A stretch of DNA of 64,000 nt from NCBI GenBank assembly GCA_028583605.1, contig CM053327.1:36712126-36776125 (forward strand), read 5' to 3'. Under the pieces are notes generated by a model. It was not told the DNA's origin and made no database searches. It saw only the letters and a program-made list of their open reading frames with translations. Position 1 is the first letter of the stretch, and every line of letters begins with the position of its first letter. Origin of the DNA: Dastarcus helophoroides. Taxonomy: Eukaryota > Arthropoda > Insecta > Coleoptera > Bothrideridae. Below are positions 1-13,000 of the stretch, in pieces. The position numbers and the translations under genes were made by a program.

Positions 1-555
1 GCATGGAAGTTGTCGAACTAAAAAGTCGTGTTTGGCAGATTAAAATGACCGGAAGAAGCGTTAAATTTGTTAGATCTGGTGGCAGATAAAAATGCGGAGT
101 GCAATGGTTTCAGCGTACATACACGTCCAGTTATGTGGTACATGTTTGAGAAACAATAGGACTATTTACCGCAGTTATATCTGCGTCTGGAGTAACGGTT
201 GTTGCTTTTGAAGATGACCCTCTAACGGAGGACAGCCGCAACAGGTTTTTTAGTACGTGGCAGCAACATATTCGTAATCTATCATCTCTAATGTGTCTTA
301 AATATGTTTTGTTTTGGATGTGAAACATGGTCGAAAACGTCAGCAGTGGTTACATAATAATTCCGTTTACCAGCGCCCCAGATTATAACCAGCTGACACG
401 ACACAACCATAAATCTCACTGGTTACTGATTTATCACATAAAGAAGGGTTCATTTTTTCATCTTGTAATAATCCCGTTTGACCATTGTATACCAACAAAT
501 GCAGAATCAAAGGTTCTATTTGATTTTATTCACTAATCTATTTAAGAACATTTTT
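1..555. other. Non-repetitive intronic or intergenic sequence
   Basis: Ordinary AT-rich sequence before array A. Short open frames exist on both strands, but none has splice sites in phase, codon bias or a recognisable domain. I see no gene here. Confidence 0.5.
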
Positions 556-1300
556 AAAAAGTGAACTCTGGTTTTCAGGTACTTGCCATTTCCTCCAAAT
601 CTCCAAATCAGTAGAAGTTTTCATCGAAAGAAAGAACAAAGATCCAAAGATGTAGGAAAGATAGAAATCGTTCCTAAATCTTTGGATTTGGTTGTTTTTT
701 TCACGACTCGACTTTTCCTGGAGGTATTTAGCCTTCTGAAAGTCTTCTTAATTTTGGAATTTTTAGGCGTTTCTATCTTCCTTCATATCTTCACTCTTTT
801 TCATCATTTCTTCCTTTTTCAAAATCTCCTGATTTCTGGTTACCGCTTCCCCACTATATTCAAATTTCCAGAATTCTGGGCTCTTTCGTCCATTACCTTT
901 AATTTTAGAATAGTCTAGGTTTTCATCTGTTTGATACTTTATCTAAATTACTTTGAGCTTCTTGGTCAGTATTTCTTTTGGTGCGGTCTTCATCCAGGAT
1001 TCTAAGTTTCTTGACCACTTATTTGCTTTCTTCAAATTTTCATATCTTTGGGTTTCTTGTCCTGAAGTCTTTGGATTTTAGACCTTTCTGGGATTTTCTT
1101 TCTTGGGTCATATATTTACCCATCGTTTTTTCATTTTTCAAAATTTGCTGATGTAGTTTTCTTTCCACTTTCTGCTGCCTTTAGATTCTCAGAATTCTAA
1201 GCCATTTCGTATTTTACGTTAAATGTTCAAATCTTCATGGTTTTAACCTTCTTGATTTGCCTCTAATTACATTGAGCTTCTTAACCAGCCATTTTATCTT

Positions 1301-1427
1301 TCTGATAGCTTGGATATCGAAACACGTAAAAGCAACTTTTGTTACATTTTTTAATCTTTCTTGGTTTCAGGAGCCAATATTTGTATATCAATTTTTGATA
1401 AATAAGGACAAGTCCATTTCACCAAAA
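1301..1427 (-). mobile_element. Diverged minus-orientation copy of the GGAACGGACTGG dispersed element
   Basis: Within array A the sequence GATAGCTTGGATATCGAAAC, followed by AAAGCAACTTTTGTTACA, TTTAATCTTTCTTGGTTTCA and finally AAGGACAAGTCCATTTCACC, matches in order the reverse complement of the copy at 52889-53026. CGCGTT is mutated to CACGTA here and the outer end is degenerate, so this is an old copy. Function unknown; probably non-autonomous. Confidence 0.7.
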
Positions 1428-1967
1428 AAAAACATCTTCTCTCTTCCCTTGTGGTTTTTATCTTCTCGATTTTTCCTCTAAACATCCAAGATTTTAAGCT
1501 TCTTAACCACCATCTTCCTTCAAACGTTCATATCTTTGGGCTTCTTGTTCCAAAGTCTCTAAATTTTTGAAACTTTTAAGAATTTCTCTCATACAAATCT
1601 TCAAGTTTTTTTATCGTTTCTTCTTTTTTTCAAAATCTGCCGAGTTGCAGGTTCTTCGATTCTAGCTGCCTTCAAATGTACGGAATTCTGAACCTTAAAT
1701 CTTCAAATCTCCGTGGTTTTCATCTTCTTGATTTGCCTGTAAATTACTTTGGGCCTCAGTTATTTTCTTCCATTGAATTTCTGGTCCTGAAATCTGTCAG
1801 GTCTTTATCCTTTTTAAGCATTTCTTCCTTTTTCAAATTTCTATTCTTTTCGTCGCTTCTTAGTCTTCCAAAACCTCCTAATTTGTGCTTTTTCCTTCTG
1901 CTTCTCGCTGGCCTTCAACTTCTGCACTTTTTTGGCAATTCAATTTTCCTTAAAACTTCAAATTTTT

Positions 1968-2091
1968 AAATCTTCAAATCTTTAAATCTTCAAATCTTCA
2001 AATCTTCAAATCTTCAAATCTTCAAATCTTCAAATCTTCAAATCTTCAAATCTTCAAATCTTCAAATCTTCAAATCTTTAAATCTTCAAAC
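1968..2091. repeat. 8-bp microsatellite (AAATCTTC)n
   Basis: About fifteen near-perfect copies of the 8-bp unit AAATCTTC, with occasional AAATCTTT variants. It sits inside array A and is a locally expanded version of a word common throughout that array. Confidence 0.95.
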
Positions 2092-5000
2092 TTTCCTATC
2101 TTCAATTTTTCCAATCTTCAAATCGTCATCTTCTTTTTGTTTAAAATCTCTGGGCTTTTATCTGCTGTTATTTTCCCACCAATTGTGAAGAATATTGAGT
2201 TTGTCATGACTTTTTTTCAGGATTTTTTCACCTTTTCTTCATCCTGATTTTTGGGCTTTTTCGCAGCTGCGATCTTAGATTTGAAAGAACACAATGAAGA
2301 TGGTGTGCTTTTAAATCTATTGAAAGCTTCTCTCTTCCAGACGATCGAAGTTTTTTGTTCCTCTCTTCTTTTTCTGGAGAACACTTACGCTTTTCTACAG
2401 AATTTCTCGTGTTTGCCTTTCTAGTTTTCATCTTCTCGATTTTTTTCTTTAAATATCTAGGATTTTAAACTTCTTAGCCGCTTATTTCCTTCCTTCAAAT
2501 GTTCACCTCTTTGAGCTTCTTATCCCGAAGTCTCTGGATATTTGAGCTGCTTATTCCGGAGTCTCTGGATATGGATGCTTTTTGTAAGTTTCTTTTGGCT
2601 GAAGATTTTTCCTCATTTCTTCTTTTTTATTCATCTGCCGAATTGCGGCTTTGTTCGATTCCAGCTACCTTGAAATTTCCGGAATGCTGGACGTTAAATT
2701 TTCAAATCTTCGTGATTTTCATCTTCTTGATTGGCTTCTAAATTATTTTGTGCCTCAGTCATTTTTTTCCTTAAAGTGTACACATTTGGAATTTCTTGTC
2801 CTGAAATCTTTTGTCTTTATCTTTTTTAAGCGTTTCGTCCTTCCTAAAATTTCAACTATTTTCGTCGCCTCTTGCTTTTTCAATACCTCCTGATTTCTAC
2901 TTTTCTCTTCGTTCCTCGCTGGCCTTTAAATTTCGAAAGTCCTACATTTTTTTGCCTTTTAATTTTTAAATCTTCGTGATCTTCATCTTCTTCCTGTTTA
3001 AAATCTCTGGGCTTTTATCTGGTGTCATTTTTCCACCAATTATAAAGAATATTGAGTTTAATTGTGGCTTTTTTTCAGGATTTTTTTATCTTTGTTACAT
3101 TCTGTTTTTTGGGCTTTTTCCTACCCAGGATCTTAGATTTTGAAGAATACAACGAAGGTGGTGTATTTTCAAATCTATCGAGGCTTCTCTCTTCCAACCC
3201 ATCGAAGTTTTTTTTGTTCCTCTCATCTTCTTCAAATGTTCATCTCTTTGAGCTTCTTATCCCGGAGTCTCTGGATATTTCAGCTTCCTATCTCAGAGTC
3301 TCTGGATATGTGAGCTTTTTGTAAGTTTCTATTGGTTCAAACTTTTTCGCCGTTTCTTCTTTTTTTATCACCTGCCGAATGTAACCTTTTTTCGATTCTA
3401 GTTGCCTTCAAATTTCCGGAATGCTGGACTTTAAATCTTCAAATCTTCGTAGCTTTCATCTTCTTGATTTGCCTCTAAATTACTTGGGCCTCCATCATTT
3501 TCTTCCTTCAGGAATACATATTTTGAAGTTTTGGGTTCTTATCCTTTTTAAGCGTTTCTTCCTTCCTTCAATTTCTAGTTTTTTTGTCGCTTTTTGCTTT
3601 TTCAAAACCTCCTCATTTATGCTTTTGACTTCGCTCCTCGCTGGCTTTCAAATTTCGAAAGTTCTGCACTGTTTTTCCCGTTTACTCTTCAAATTTCCGT
3701 GGTCTTCATCTTCTTCTTATTTAAAACCTCTGGGCTTTCATCTGGTGTCATTTTTTTACCAATTTCACTACGATCTTAGATTTGGAAGAATACAATAAAG
3801 ATGGTGTACTTTCAAATCTATTGGGGCTCCTCTCTTCCAGTCGGTCGAAGTTTTTTTGTTCCTCTCTTCTTTTTCTAGAGAACTCTTACGCTTTTCTTCC
3901 AAATTCTTGTGTTGGCCTTTCTGGTTTTCATCTTCTCCATTTTTTTTTAAACACATAGGATTTTAAACTTTTTAGCCGCTTATTTTCTTCCTTCAAATGT
4001 TCATCTCTTTTAGCTTCTTATCCCGGAATCTCAGGATATTTGAGCTTCCTATTCCGGAGTCTCTGGATATGTGGGCTTTTTGTAAGTTTCTATTGGTTCA
4101 AACTTTTTCGTCGTTTCTTTTTTTTTATCACCTGCTGAATGTAAGCTTTTTTCGATTCTAGCTGCCTTCAAATTTCTGGAATGGTGGACTTTAAATCTTC
4201 AAATCTCCGTAGCTTTCATCTTCTTCATTTGCCTCTAAATTACTTGGGCCTCCATCATTTTCTTCCTTCAAGAATGCATATTTTGAATTTCTTGTCCTAA
4301 AGCCTTTTGGGTTTTTATCGTTTTTAAGCGTTTCTGCTTTCCTTCAATTTCTAGTTTTTTCATCGCTTCTTGCTTTTTCAATTATGCTTTTGACTTTGCT
4401 CCCCGCTGGCTTTCAAATTTCGAAAGTTCTACACTTTTTTTCCCGTTTACTCTTCAAACTTTCATGGTCTTCATCTTCTTCTTATTTAAAACCTCTGGGC
4501 TTTCATCTGGTGTCATTTTTCCACCAATTGTGAAGAATACTGAGAAGAAGAAGATACTTGTAGAATACTGCCTTTTTTTCGGGTTTTTGTCATCTTTTTT
4601 TTGTCCTGATTTCGGGGCTTTTTCGTAGCTACGTTCTTAGATTTGGAAGAATACAATAAAGATGGTGTACTTTCAAATCTATTGGGGCTCCTCTCTTCCA
4701 GTGGATCGGAGTTTTTTTGTTAATCTCTTCTTTTTTTTAGAGAACTCTTACGCTTTTCTACGAAATTCTTGTGTTGGCCTTTCTGGTTTTTATCTTCTCC
4801 ATTTTTTTTTCTAAACATCTCTGATTTTAAACTTGTTAGTGGCTTATTTTTTTCCTTCAAATGTTCATCTCCTTGGGCTTCTTGTCCCAAAGCCTCTGGA
4901 TTTTTGACCTCTTTGGGAGTTTCTTTTGTTCAAACCTTCAAGCTTTTTCGGTGTTTCTTCCTTCTGCCGAATTGCAGCTTCTTTTGATGTTAGCTGCCTT

Positions 5001-5707
5001 CAAATTTCCGGAATTCTGGACCTTAAATCTTCAAATCTTCGTGACTTTCATCTTCTTGATTTGCCTCTAAATTACTTTGGGACTCAGTCATTTTGTTTCA
5101 TTAGTGGAAAATTCTAAGATTTGCCATTCTGGTTTTCATCTTTTCAATTTTTTTTTCCTCTAAACATCTAGGATTTTAAACTTCGTAACCTCTTCTTTTC
5201 TTCCTTCAAATTTTAATCCCTTTGGGCTTCTTGTCCCCAAGTGTATGGGTTTTTGACCTCTTTTGACGAGCTTTTTCGGTGTTTCTTTCTTCTGCCGAGT
5301 TTTTCTTATTCAAATGTTCAAGCATTTTCGTCGTTTCTTCTTTCAAGTCTGCCAGTTGCAGCTTTTTTCGGTTCTAGCTGCCTTCAAATTTAAGGAATTC
5401 TGCATTTTAAATTTTCAAATCTTCGTGGGTTCAATTTTCTTGATTTGCCTCTGAATTACTTTGGGCCTCAGTCATTTTCTTCCATTAAGTGTACATATTT
5501 TGGATTTCTTGTCCTGAAATCTGTTGGATCTTTATCCTTTTTAAGCGTTTCTTCCTTCCTAAAATGTCTAGTTTTTTCGTCGTTTCTTAGTTTTTCAAAA
5601 TCTCCTGATTTGTGTTTTTTTCCTCGCTCCTCGCTGGCCTTTAAATTTCGAAAATTCTGCACTTTTTATGGTCATTCAATCTTCCTTAAAACTTCAAGTT
5701 TTTAAAA

Positions 5708-5800
5708 ATTCTAATCTTTAAATCTTCAAATCTTTAAATCTTCAAATCTTGAAATCTTCAAATTTTCAAATCTTCAAATCTAGAAATCTTTAAATTTTCC
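5708..5800. repeat. Second, decayed (AAATCTTC)n tract
   Basis: The same 8-bp word as at 1968-2091 recurs with more substitutions (AAATCTTT, AAATCTTG, AAATTTTC). It occupies the corresponding position of a later array A unit, after the phrase ending in TTAAAACTTCAAGTTTTTAAA. Confidence 0.85.
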
Positions 5801-7020
5801 AATCTTCATACCTTCAAATCTTCATGATCTTCATCTTCTTTCTATTTAAAATCTCTGGATTTTTATCTGCTGTCATTTTTCCACCAATTATGAAGAATAT
5901 TTAGGTTTGTTGTGGTTCTTTTCCGGATTTTTTTATCTTCGTTTCATCCTGATTTTTGGGCTTTTTCGTACCCACGATGTTAGATTTGGAAGAATACTAC
6001 GAATGTGGTGTATTTTCAAATCTATTGAGGCTTCTCTCTTCCAACCAATCGAAGTTTTTTAGTTCCTCTCTTTTTCTTCTAAAGAACTCTTACGCTTTTC
6101 TACAAAAATCTTGTATTTGCCTTTCTGGTTTTTTATCTTCTCGATTTTTCCTCTAAACATCCTAGGATTAAAAGCTTCTTAGCCGCTTATTTTCCTCCTT
6201 CAAATGTTTATCTCTTTGGGCTTCTTGCCCCGAAGTCTCTGAATCTTTGGCCTTTTTAAAAAGTTTCGTTTGTTCAAATCTTCAAGCTTTTTTGGCATTT
6301 CTTCTTTCAAATCTGCTGAGTTGCAGCTCTTTTTTATTCTAGCTGCCTTTAAATTACCAGAATTCTGGACCTTAAATCTTCAAATCTTCGCTGGTTTTCA
6401 TCTTCTTGATTTGCCTCTAAATTATTTTGGGCTTTAATCATGTTCTTCCTTCAAGTGTACATATTTTAAATTTCTTGTAGACTGAAGTCTTTTGGGTTTA
6501 AATCTTTTTTGAAAGTTTCTTCCTTCCTCAAATTTCTAGAATTTTCGTTGCTTCCAGCTTTTTCGTCGCTTCTTGCTTTTTTTTCGCTTCTTTCTTTTTT
6601 GTCGAAACCTCCTGATTTTTGTTTTTCTCTTTGCTCCTCCTGGTTTTTAAATTTAGAAAGTTCTGCACTTTTTCGCCCTTTAATCCTTTCTAGATTTTCA
6701 TGGCCTTCATCTTCTCCCTGTTTAAAATCTATGGGCTTTTAAGGGGTGTCATTTTTCCACCACTTGTGAAAAATATTGTGTTTTGTTGTGGTTTTTTTTT
6801 AAGATTTTTTTTTAATCCTGATTTTTGGACTTTATTGTATCTGCGATCTTAGGTTTGGAAGAACGCAACGAAGATGGTGGGTTTTCAGATCAATTGAGGC
6901 TTCTCTCTTCCAGTCCATCGACGTTTTTCCTCATCTCTTTTTTTTTCTATAGAACTCTTGCGCTTTTCTACAGAATTCTTGCGCTTTTTTGCCTTCCTGA
7001 TTCTGGACTTTGCCTCTATC

Positions 7021-7556
7021 ACTCACCTGGCGTCAAAGCTGGAGTTTTACGAATTGTTCGGTCGCTTTTATCTTCAAATTTCAAAGTTTTTAGACATAAT
7101 TCAGAATCCATGATGAAGGAGAGAAATCACAAACAACTTGGAGAAGCTACGGATAAAGCCCAAATTTTTTGGAAATTTCATAAGAGAGAAAGTTCCTCTA
7201 AAGGCTGCCAGTTACCAAAACTTTTCCAATCTTGTGGAAGTTGCACCTAATGCTTTGATGATTCTTTAAGAATTTTTCTTAAAGATTACATCGAAGTATA
7301 AATTAGTTCTTACTCGAGCGACTACACCTAAAATAGTAATAAAAAATCAAGATTCTCGCATTTCAATAATTGCAGTTGTTGTCGTCTAAATTCGAAAATT
7401 ATTGCGAGCAACAACAATAGAACAATAAAACCCAATGAGAACAGGTCGAAGACAAAGAACTCGATTCCATTATATAAATTCCATAATAACAGTTTTAATG
7501 ATAGCTTGTTGGTATTGGTTTTGACGTATTCTAATGACATAATAATCTCCATTAAT
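7021..7556. other. Non-repetitive intron sequence upstream of the first PAN exon
   Basis: Sequence complexity returns to normal after array A. The only functional signals I can support are the branch-point-like CTAAT at 7531-7535 and the AG just before 7559. The pyrimidine tract of this acceptor is weak. Confidence 0.5.
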
Positions 7557-7558
7557 AG

Positions 7559-7720
7559 GATACGTGTTTTCTGCCCCCGGGAACGTGCTGGATTCCATAC
7601 CGGGCACGCTGATGCTCACCGACTGCCTGGAGACCTGCCAAGGGAACGATTCGTGTCAATCTGTCAACTACGAGACAGGCCTCTGTGTCCTATTCGGTTC
7701 CAACGCGGACATATTGCCCG
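7559..7720 (+). CDS. Internal exon of a PAN/Apple-domain protein (exon n)
   Basis: This 162-nt exon lies between AG (7557-7558, preceded by a good branch-point match CTAAT at 7531-7535) and a strong donor GTAAGT at 7721. The frame is open throughout: two bases complete an upstream codon, then 53 codons run from 7561 to 7719 and one base is left over, so the exon is symmetric 1-1. The peptide runs from YVFSAPGN to SNADILP. It has cysteines at residues 22, 26, 32 and 42 (C-x3-C-x5-C-x9-C) in the context TDCLETC...CQSVNYETGLC, which is the core of a PAN/Apple module. GC content is clearly higher than in the flanking intron. PAN modules mediate protein or carbohydrate contacts in secreted proteins, and in insects they occur with ZP domains in apical extracellular matrix proteins; that assignment here is inference. 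The last base G joins GT of the exon at 36424 to make Gly, which supports direct splicing between the two. Confidence 0.85.
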
Positions 7721-7730
7721 GTAAGTGGAT

Positions 7731-10050
7731 TTGACATCGCAACTTGTACATTTTCCTAGAGATGTAACCGGTGGACGTCGTTTCTACCACGTTGTGACGA
7801 ATAATCCCCCAGGGGGTCGATGATGTGCACCATTAATTTTATGATTCTGTATGTGGCGCAAGCTGTTCGATAGCTCGAGATGTACGTTGTTCTTTCCAAG
7901 TGAACGCATTCCTTTGGTAATGAAGCCGGGAAATTGCCGCGGAATCTCTCGCAAATGGATCAAGTAAATTACCTTACTTATTATATACATGCTTTGGGAT
8001 TTTATTCACGAAAGGGAAACGGATGATTAACTTCCTTAAAAAGACGCATGATTGCGTGATATGCGTATTTGAAGAAGTCGGTAATGGGACTAAATGACGA
8101 ATCCGCTGACCAAAGCTTCTACTTCAAAGAATTTAAAGCCAATCTTTGTAAACCATCATTATATGACTTTAAAATTTTGCACAGAGGCAGCTTAAAATTT
8201 ATTGGTGAATAGTTTTGCACAACAAACATTAATCCGCGCTTCAACTTCTTGGAACAACTTCGTATTATGAGATAATTTTAATTGGATGAGATACGACTTA
8301 AACCACTTTTGATTTAATAATTATCAAGTACTTGAACTTTTTTTACTTCTCATCATCTTTAAGGTGTTTACAAGCTACCTTGATATGATAACTCATCAAA
8401 TAGGCAATTATCCAAAGGCGTATCCACTCTTTTTAAAACCAGGGTATTTATTTTTGAAAAACATCGAAATTTAATTAAACCGCCAGTCGGCAATCGGTGG
8501 AATACGCTCTTAATGTACCCGAGAACAGTCTTCAACTAGCAATGCATCAATTGATTCTCCACTGGAAGTGGTTTTTCAATTAAAAACTTAATCGCGTCGT
8601 AATGACAGGATATGAATTATGCGCGTTTTCAATGTGGACAAAAGCGACGCTACGTTTTTACCATCGACCACATAAACACACTGACCCATTATTATTTCGT
8701 GGCATTACGGCTTTCATGGTCGGTCTTGACAGCAATTACAACCAAGCAACATCATTTTAATGACGGCTGACATCGAGGTTTTGCCGTTTTAAGAGAGGCC
8801 CACAATTAACCACGATTCACATGATGATGGAGATGTTATTTCGCGCCATGGGTATTTGTGATGATGCACCGTAACCTGAATTTGTATTCTACCCGGAGGA
8901 TTCTCGATGATTGAAAGTTGCCGTTGCATAATTCACAGTTTTACTGCAGTTTTAACGTCGCTCTCCTGGGAAATAATAAGATTCTCCGCAGTTTTCTTGC
9001 GAGTTAACAGCACTCCAAATAAGACGTTTCAAGGCGAGGTTTCAGACGAAAGTCAATTTTGAAATCAGTTTTATTTAAATAGACCTTAGAGTGCCATGGA
9101 AAACCATGTTTATAAATAGAAACTCAGCTACAGTGTATTATAACAGGGAATAATCAAAATCGTTTCTAGAACTAATCCAGGTCATGTGTGACCTAACCAA
9201 TATAAGTATTAAAATGGTAGGGGACCAAAAGAAGCATACGAAGATTCGCACGAAGATTACAGCGAGAATCGAGATCGCCAAGAGTGCTATAGGAGGCAAT
9301 ATTAGGGGAAGGTTAACTTGATTATTCTTCAATGATACAAATGATAAACATTTAGACTTCTAGCGTACTTAAATACTCGCAAATCAAGAGGAGGAGCCGA
9401 GGGTCATTTTTAATGACAAATATAGATGATAGTTTGAACTTTGAAAAAATGTCTCTCATGTTTACCAAACAAAATCACAGCCTGTAGATTTCTCTAGCCT
9501 AACCATATATTTTATCGCATGCGTGAATTCATGGGCATTAACGTGGTAGATTAAAGCCCAATCAGGCATTCTCATCTAATGAAGTAAAAAGTAAAAATAA
9601 AGGAAAAATAGCGATTAACTTTGATACTAATAGGAGTAGGTTGTAATGAAAAAGATTTATGAAGCAGGGGGGGCAATTAGAGATTCATAACCATCTGATA
9701 TCATTATTAAATACAACGGACAATGGCGTTTTATTAAGTACTTCTTAATTACAGTATGCCGTAGAACATGACAAACTGGGTATCTCGATATCGAGAACTA
9801 ATGCGAATTAAGACGACTTAATTTACAGCCATGCGCATTTTCCGGCATTATATTTAACGCAAATTTCTAAGCACTAGCATGAGAGAGATTTTCTATTTAA
9901 AAAGTCAATTGACGTTTGACAAGATCAGATCGAAGACGGAAACAGCCGTAAATCCACAACCCGGTAAAAGATGATTGTTGGCTTCGTTAGAAATATTAAA
10001 CAACAAGGATTTTTCCCTGTTAATTGAAAATATTAGACTCAGCTATAATT
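7731..10050. other. Non-repetitive intron block
   Basis: About 2.3 kb of ordinary AT-rich sequence between the donor of the first PAN exon and array C. No exon, RNA gene or element is recognisable. As one of the few unique blocks in the intron, it is a place where regulatory elements could lie, but nothing in the sequence shows them directly. Confidence 0.5.
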
Positions 10051-10054
10051 CTTA

Positions 10055-13000
10055 CATGGGGCTTCATATTTGGAGCCCACAAACATCAATTATAACTTCT
10101 TAAGTAACTTTAAAGATTTTCCGAAATAGCTAAAAATTGCCAGGGAAAAATTCCCGACGTATTCAAATATTTCAAATTTGGAGCCATACGATAATGCGCC
10201 CAAGCCTCTTCATTTATTTCTTCCAAATTTAAATCCTAAACCAGTATCAATGAAAGTGATGCCTTATGAATCGATAAAATTCATATTTGGAGCCATATAA
10301 GTTTGTCATGGTAATGACTCAATTAAAATCTCTTGACATATACAGAATTCATAGCAGATTCTGACATAGGGAATTCATATTTGAAGACCACAAACATCTA
10401 CAAGAACTTCTCGGGTCACTTTGAAAACTCCCTGACATCACTGAATACTACCTGAGATAAATTCCTAACTCATTCAAATATTTCATATTTGGAGCCATAC
10501 GATTATGCACCCAGGTTTCTTCATTTGGCTCTTTCAAATTCAAATCCTACACCCGTATCAATAAAAGTGATGCCCTATGTGTTGATAAAATTCATATTTG
10601 GAGCCATATAAGACATCTTCAGTTAATTTGTCATGGTAATGACTCAATTAAAATCTCTTGACATGTACACAATTCATAGCAGATTCTGACATAGGGAATT
10701 CATATTTGAAGACCACAAACATCTACAAGAACTTCTCGGGTCACTTTGAAAACTTCCTGAATTCACTGAATACTACCTGCGATAAATTCCTAATTAATTC
10801 AAATATTTTATATTTGGCGCCATACGATTATGCGTCCAGGTTACTTCCTTTGGCTCTTCCAAATTTAAGTCCTAAACCAGTATTGATGAAAGTGATGCCC
10901 TATGTGTTGATAAAATTCATATTTGGAGCCACATAAGACATCATCAGTTAATTTGCCATGATAGTGACCCAATTAAAATCTCTTGACATGTACAGAATTC
11001 GTAACAGATTCTGACATAAGGAATTCATATTTGAAGGCCACAAACATCTACTAGAACTTCTTGAGTCACTTTCAAAACTTCCTGAATTCACTGAATACCG
11101 CCTGAGATAAATTCCTAACTTATTCAAAAATTTGATATTTGGAGCCATACGATTATGGACCCAGGTTTCTTCATTTAGCTTTTCCAAATTTAAATCTTAA
11201 ACCAGTATCAATGAAAGTGATGCCCTATGAGTTGATAAAATTCATATTTGGAACCATATAGGACATCATCAGTTCATTTGCCATGGTAGTGACCCAATTC
11301 AAATCTCTTGACATGTACAGAATTCATAACAGATTCATGTTTGAAGGCCACAAACATCTACTAGAACTTCTTGAGTTACTTTGAAAACTTCCTGAATTCA
11401 CTGAATACTACCTGAGGTAAATTCCTAACTTATTTAAACATTTCATACTTGGAGCCATACGATTATGGGCGCCCAGGCTTCTTCACTTACGTTCTTCCAA
11501 ATTTAAATCACAGAAAAGCTATCAATGAAATTGATGCCTCGTGAGTTGAAACAATTCATATTTGTTGCCCTATAACCATTCACAAAGACATCATCAGTTA
11601 ATTTGCGGCGGTAGTAACTCAATTCAGATCTCTTCACATGTGCAGAATTCATAACAGATTCTAACATAAGGAATTCATATTTGGAGGCAACAAACATCTA
11701 GTAGAACTTCTTGAGTACTTTAAAAATTTCGGAAAAAAGCTAAAAATTGCCTCAGATAAATTTCTAACATATTCAAATATTTCATACTTGGAGCTATAAG
11801 ATTATCCACCTCCACTTTTCCATTGAACTTTCTTAAATTTAAACCACAAAACACTTTCAATGAAAGTAATGATCTAATAATGTCTCATGAGTTGAGAAAA
11901 GTCATATTTGGAGTTACATAAACACACACTAAGACGTCACCAGAAAGAAATCATAACGGACTCTTACCTAAGAAATTCATATTTGGAACATCTATTACAA
12001 ATTTTTAAGTCACTTACTACCCAAAATAACTAAAAATTGCCACAGATAAATTCCTGGCGTTTTCAAATATTTCATATTTGGAGCCATACGATTAGGCTGC
12101 CAGGCTTCATCTAGTTCTTCCAAATTTAAATCACAAAACATTATAAATGAAAATGATGCCTCGTGAATTGAGAAAATTCATATTTGGAGCCATATAAGCA
12201 TTCACAGATATCGTCAGTTAATTTGTCATGGTAGTGATTCAGATCTCTTGGCGTGTACAGAATTCATAAGGGATTCTGACATAGCGAATTCATATTTGGA
12301 GCCTACAACCATCTAATACAACTTCTTATGTCACTTTGAAAACTTCCGGAAACAGCTACAAATTTCCTCAGATAAATTCCTGACGTACTCAAATATTTCA
12401 TATTTGGAGCTATACGATTATCCGCCCCGACTTTTCCATTTAACTGTCTCAAATTTAAACCACAAAACACTATCAATGAAAGTAAAAATCTGATAATGCC
12501 TCATGAGTTGAACAAATTCATATTTGCGGCCACATAAGACGTCACCAGAAAGAATTCGTAACGGATTCTGACATACGAAATTCATATTTGAGCCCACAAA
12601 TATCTAGTCACAGCTTCTTAAGTCACTTTGAAAACTACCTAAAATAGCTAAAAATTGCCACAGGTAAATTCCTGACGTATTCAAATATTTCATATTTGGA
12701 GCCATACGATTATGCTGCCAGGCTTCTTCATTTGGTTCTTCCAAATTTAAATCACAAAACACTATCAGTGAAAGTGACGCCTCGTGAGTTGAGAAAATTC
12801 ATATTTGGAGCCATTTAAACAATCACATACATTCAGTTAATTTGTCATGGTAGTGACTCAACTCAGATCTCTTGACACTTTGAAAACTTCCGGAAATAGC
12901 TAAAAATTGCCTCAGATAAATTCCTGACTGTATTCAAATATTTCATATTTGGAACTATACGATATTCCCCTAGACTTTTCCATTTAACTCTCTCAAATTT

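Larger units (their letters stand above)
560..7020. repeat. Array A: pyrimidine-rich long-unit tandem repeat
   Basis: Recurrent phrases show a degenerate higher-order repeat of roughly 0.75-1.0 kb. CTTCTTGATTTGCCTCTAAA or a close variant recurs near 1248, 1724, 2723, 3461, 4221, 5053, 5440 and 6402. A second marker, TTTCCACCAATTGTGAAGAA and relatives, recurs near 2175, 3030, 3755, 4520, 5880 and 6755. The plus strand is strongly C/T-rich with TCTTC words. Irregular spacing (about 390 to 1000 bp) indicates internal deletions or partial duplications. The many short open frames in it are by-products of the biased composition and are not genes. Confidence 0.85.

Noticed and set aside
583..3800. 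Many F/L/S-rich plus-strand frames in array A
   Set aside because: They result from strong C/T bias of the plus strand and do not share a frame between repeat units.
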